DNA from: Sabethes cyaneus
Lineage: Eukaryota > Arthropoda > Insecta > Diptera > Culicidae
Length of the DNA: 64,000 nt
Reading direction: 5' to 3'
Assembly: GCF_943734655.1 (NCBI RefSeq)
Contig: NC_071355.1
Location: 239,330,027-239,394,026, forward strand
Shown here: in pieces, positions 24,601 through 30,600 of the stretch
Layout of the letters: each line of letters starts with the position of its first letter
Position numbering within the stretch: the stretch's first letter is position 1
Translations under genes and position numbers: made by a program
Notes under the pieces: generated by a model
Told to the model about the DNA's origin: nothing
What the model saw: only the letters and a program-made list of their open reading frames with translations
Databases searched by the model: none

Positions 24601-27600
24601 TTGACCGAAGCTGAACGTTGTTAGCTTTATCGTCTGAGGAAACGTGGAAATAATAATCTACTTTCGGAAATGATTAGTTTGTCAGTAGTTAGTGCATCGC
24701 ACGAAATAGTTGTCCTTCAAACGTTGATGTTTCGCGTAAAATGACCGCGCCGGCGCAGGTAGAGACTAGCGACTTCATTATCCCCCCCATGTTACTGGAG
24801 GCGGAAGATTATGGTGAAGTTTGCGTAACGTAAATTCGCATCGGTAGGTGCTAGGCAAATCTCAATGATATACACCTATATATCTCCGTGCACATCCACC
24901 TGCTCAGTTATCCGTCCAAGAATATCCCAGTGATTGTTACAGCCATGCGAAACGAAATTGGGACTCAACAAAATTTCGTTGCTGAACGACTATTGGTTAC
25001 CTATCAAAACATTCATTTCAGATTTCTTGTAGCATCGTCCACTGTTTACATTATCGTTAAGCACTAGCATTATCAAGCACACATTACTCATAACAACGAT
25101 TCGTGATGTGGATTAGTTGGCATCGTTAGTATCAACAGTAACGACAGACATTAGAAAATAGAAAAGTAACAGAACTCCCCGTCGTTTCGATTGAAGTTGG
25201 ACAAAGTCCCCAGATAACACAAAATCGTAATAGAAAGTTCACATTAAATCGTTTTCATGTCAATTTCACATTGGAATTGTATAATGATTAGAGTATGTCA
25301 AATCGAAGTGAACAATAAGTTGTTTTGCAATCATGCGTGTATTCATATACAATTCATGACTGTGAATTATAAAGCAGGATAGACAATTGCAATATTTGAT
25401 TATATCTTAATCATATATTCAGGAGTATTTAGTTGCGTGTTATAAAAACTGCGTAAAATAGAATTACAAATAGTTGTCAAAATTTTCGCACGTATATCGC
25501 CTCCACTTTGGTACATATATGTTCTTATATGGCGTGAATTATAACTTTTTCGTTCAGATTGATTTCGTATACCTCAGTTGCAATCGAGATATACAAACCA
25601 AATGGTTTACTGGGTCGATGTCCCGTCCCGTCCCGTCAGCGTAAAATGTTTTTATAAAATAGAATAGAGATCCGCTTCCTTTATTGCGATTTTTTAGATG
25701 TGCTGCAGGTTACATACCTTGGAACTGAAGTCTCGAATGAAAACATGTGACGTGAAGCAGTAGTTCGAAGTGAGGAATCACTCTCAAGGATCTTATCCGA
25801 TTATTGGTCTTAGATGTCGAATTTGCTTTTTTGCTTCAAGTAGTTGCTTACAATTCTTTGTATATATTTGATTGTTTTGCTATCAAATAGGAAAATAACT
25901 GAATAGCAGAGTAGCAAGGAAACTACCAGAGAACGTCTGCTGATTGAAGATCTTTTAACCGGCCTAATTTTCAACCAAACATGTTAGTCCACATGTTAGT
26001 TACAGAGACTGTAGATTAAAGAGGCGCCGAGACACTCAAAATGCGCTAAATTTTGAAACAAAACGGAGAATACCATCATAAATAAAGGTAACTCTTCGCT
26101 TTCGTTCAAAATCGAGCGGTTTTTGAGAGTCTCGGCACCTCTGTAATCAATAGTCTCTGTAATGTTAGTTGAAAAGCAACCATTCGTCAAATCAATTTAT
26201 CCCAATAAATGGTGCTTTTTTCAAAGAAGTTGATGTATACAAATGTGTTCACTATACTGGGTAGCACTGTATGCAAACGATAGTGGAATTGTAACGTTTA
26301 AATGAAAGATTTTAAACATCAATGAAATTTTTAGACCAACCTCGCGTTTTTGTCTTGAGAGGCATGTAATTAAACTTTAATAACTGAGATTTTTTACAAT
26401 TAACGTAGGGGATGGTAGAAGTTGCAGTTCCGGGGACAACTCGTCAGATAGATTTAAAATGGATAAAGATCAACCCCTGGAGTGGTTTCATGGATTTTGA
26501 TGCCAATATTGATAGATTTTATTGACAATTGCATAAATTTGTCTTAGTTTTGGAACATAGTCCTGGAGATCTGGATTTACGAGAACCAGATAGATATTCA
26601 GAGCTCTTCAGGCCCTGGATGCCAAAAATAGACAAATTTTCCAATTTTTGACGGATCAAGATCCAAACTCGGTCAATAAATGATCAAGTTAGAAGCATTC
26701 ATTGAAGTCGCTGGTTTATTGATGACAAGTACTCGTGAATTACTGAGTTATTTTGGCCATTCTCTCTATTTCAGATTTTCTACTGTAGTCATTACTTACT
26801 ACTCAAATGCAAGAGAAACTACTGCATTATTGTGAGTGCCACAACAAACAGTTTCTATGCCATTGACATTCCGAAATCAGGGCCCGCTATCGTCGAAACA
26901 AATAAATGAAACTGACTTTCTCTTACCTTCGCTTCATATATGAAACGACTTGTTTTACTTGTTGAACAGAACGTTTCAAGCAAAGCTTCAGTTGAAGCTG
27001 GTGACTGTTTCCAGTGGCGACGACTGAAAGTCAGACACGATTTGCCGATGTTGGCTGGCTTAATTTTAATATGCATTACATTGTAGGAAATGTTACTCAA
27101 ATTCAATTCATTTGCATTTAAAGTACAAATGCAACTTTAAAACCGATCGTTATGATGAAGTGAAACCGGTTTTACTGATGTTGATTGAAGCCATTTTTTA
27201 GTTTAAACCGAAGCTTCATTGCTGCATTTTTGAATGACGATTCATAATTAAAAGTGCCGTTGTCGGGCCCTGCACCCAATAGTAAAAAATTGATTACAAT
27301 GGTGAATGTAACGGGTGATTACTAAAATTTTGGCTCTCAAAAAAAGATGAAGATACATGAAGAAGATCTGATTTACCGAAATTAAAGATACATTGTCCAT
27401 TGTAGAAAAAAAATTAGTGTACATAGTAGAATTAAATTGGATAAGTTTTCTTTTTATTTAATTCCAGGTTTCGTATTCTACTAAGACGCTCCAAAAACTT
27501 CAGATTCGGCTATTCGGCGATGCTTCCGTTTGATGTCGGAACAGGAGCATTGTACGGCCGTCATGTCAATTTTGCGAATGCATCTCTTGATTCTTCCAAT

Positions 27601-30600
27601 CAACTGTTTACAATTTGTGGCTCTCCAGTTATTTTTGTACATCAAGGAACTCAAAATCCCGAAAAAATCTTCGATTTGGCACACTGAGACAGATTTTTCG
27701 GGTCGTGGGTTTTGGGTACAAATGGGATCGAACGGGTATTCAGGAACGATTATGCTTTTTTTTTTGGCGTAATGCGATAATGCTCTATCCGGCCAAAACA
27801 CTTACTGTCCATTTGCATTGTGTTTTTGTAGAAATGGGATTAAAATTTTCTTCAAACATTCGTCTGGTTCACATCTTAATTTATAGCCAAAGCAGGGGGC
27901 TTGTCGTTGAAGGCACGAGAAAGAGAACGATGTCCTTCTGAGACTATAATTTTGGCTGGTCTTCCACTACCTTGCTTGCGAGCATCTTAGGATATAGTAA
28001 ACAGTCGAAGCCGCAACATATTCGCTTTTTAAAATTTTTATCATATACTTTTTGCCGAGATTTCTGAGGCAGTTCGTAGAAGTGCTTCTTGTTTCGACGT
28101 CATTTTAAGCAAAACTGGGCAAGCATAAACATTACAAAAAATATTGACAAAAAGAGGAGAGATAGAGCTAACACATGCATACTCTCATTTCTCTCTGAGC
28201 TCGTTTGTTGTTGAGTATATTGGCCCCGAAAAAAATCCAAAATTTTAGTTGTCACCCGTTACTTCGTAACTAGTGTCTCAAGGCGATTAAAAAATGTGGA
28301 ATTAAATAAAAAGTAAACTTATCCAATTTAATTCTACTATGTATATTTATTCTTGACAGATACATATTTCGCCTACGACTTGCAGGCTTCCTCTGTGTCT
28401 GTTTTCGAACACTGTTGAAACACTGAGGAAGCCTGCAAGTCGTAGACGAAATACGTATCTGTCAAGAAAAAAAATATACATAGTAGAATTAAATTGGATA
28501 AGTTTTCTTTTTATTTAATTCCAGGTTTCGCACTCTACTAAGACGCTCCACAAACTTCAGATTAAAAATGCCATAAAATTTGCATCGGTAGTGGAAAGTC
28601 ATCGACTTTTTGGTAGTTGTCCACACCTTCCATCAGTTAGAGTCAGGTCCTGTACCCTAACAGTTAGTTATGACGTCTGTTGGTCAAGTTCAGTAATGTA
28701 ATGTAATATCTGACTAGCTAGTGAATCTAGGTGGCCCGACTTTTGTGAAACATTTCACAAAGTTGTTCCTAAAAAGCATGCCTAAAGAGCGAGAAGTTAA
28801 CTGTCAAATTTGCCCTCAAATCCTAATCCCTCAAATAGTATCCAGTAGATCGAAGCAAGCGGTTACCACCTGAGAGAGAGGCACCAGCTCAGTGACAGAT
28901 TGATTGTTGTCGTTGTCTTATTCTTCTTATATTTGATGCAAAAAATTCAAATACTAAAATTTAAATCAAGTCAGCATGCTCCGGTTTGCGAGGGGTTTGA
29001 AATTTCAATGCAAATAAATACTTCCCCTGTGTTATTCAATCGATTCACACTGACATTTTTTACCCGGCTTCCACTGACAGTTCGATGCACAATAACAATC
29101 CCAGCTGGCGCCTCTCTCTCAGGTTTCCACTATTGGAAGTAAAAACAGTATCGTATCAAAATGTTTCTATTTTTTTTTATTTTGCCTTTGAAGGCCAACA
29201 TTTCCTGTCAAAGAGCCAACGAATCGATACAAAGCGTGACCAATAGAAAAAATAGTCGCAGTGATTGAGTGAGGAGAGATAAAAGTGCAATTTGTTGATT
29301 TATCAGTGCAGAATCCGCGTAATTTGACAACATGGGTATGGAAGGGTGACTGTCTTGACGCTTGAATTCTATAGTAAATATTTCCCGAGTGATATGTTAA
29401 AAGGTCCAATGCGTAAATGAGAGATTCTCTGTGCGTCTCTTCTCTTGCGCTACTTAGGGCGGCATAAACGCATTTCGACCCAATTTTTCATAAAGATTGG
29501 CTGTCCAAGAACGCCAGCAACCGTTTCATGCTAAACAGATGTAGTGAAATGCATTTGCATTAGTGGGATAAGCTTAAGAAAGGAGACACAAAGAGAATCT
29601 CTCATTTTTTTGTTTAGATTATAGTCACTTTAACCAGTTTTGGGTCATTCGTGACTTCTGCGGGGTTGGGATTTGAACCCTTAATTTCTCGTTTGCAGAC
29701 TGGATCTTTTGATTCGTTGTTTACGAGGCTGCTGAGTTGAATGGAAATGTATATTAATAACCGTCTGGATGTAAAGTCTGACTGAAACCAAATCTGTGCG
29801 CTCTTCGTGTGCATCACAACCTCTTGGTGTAGGAACTAAAAGCATTTGGTATAACTTTGCTTTGATAACTTGGCTATATTTATGAAAAACAATTGGTGCA
29901 AGTTTCGTCAAAATATTCCACCACATTGCGGAGTAGTGCAAAATGAGGCTCGAATGACGCCAAAATCAACAGTGTGATAATGTCTTGAAGGGTTATAAGG
30001 AGAGCTGAAGAGGAAGATATTGAGGCGTGTTAAGTCCAACCTGGCATCATCATCCGGAATATGGTAAGAAGATACAATGCGCAGTAGTCCAAAAGGGCGA
30101 AAAGTGGAACTTTTTTCCTAGTGTCTCTTGTTTTCATGTTTTCATTTATGGTCTTCAGCATTTTTGTTCGTGTGAATATTTCCCTTAATCTAAAAACTGT
30201 CAAAAGTTAGTCATCGCTTACTATAACGAAAATAAAAAAATAACCTTTTTGTGTTAAGAAATATGGACATAGTTTCTTCAGCAAATTTGTAAATATTGTA
30301 AAAACTAGCTGACCCGAAAAACTTCGTATTGCCACAAATTAAACTATGTTGTACATAAATCGTGAATCTCGGATAACTTTTGGCACAATCTCGAATTTGG
30401 CAAGTTTCTGAGGAGTTCATGGGTGTTTTAATATACAAATTTTCCTCACAGTAAAGTAGAAAACAACTCTCCCCATCGCTCAGCCTAATAAAATAAAGAG
30501 GATAGCATTTAAATATTCGCCGTCATAACGAGCCATTTCGCCGAATACCATTTTGCGGAACACCAATTCTCGGTTGACCATAACGCGGAATATAGAGTTT

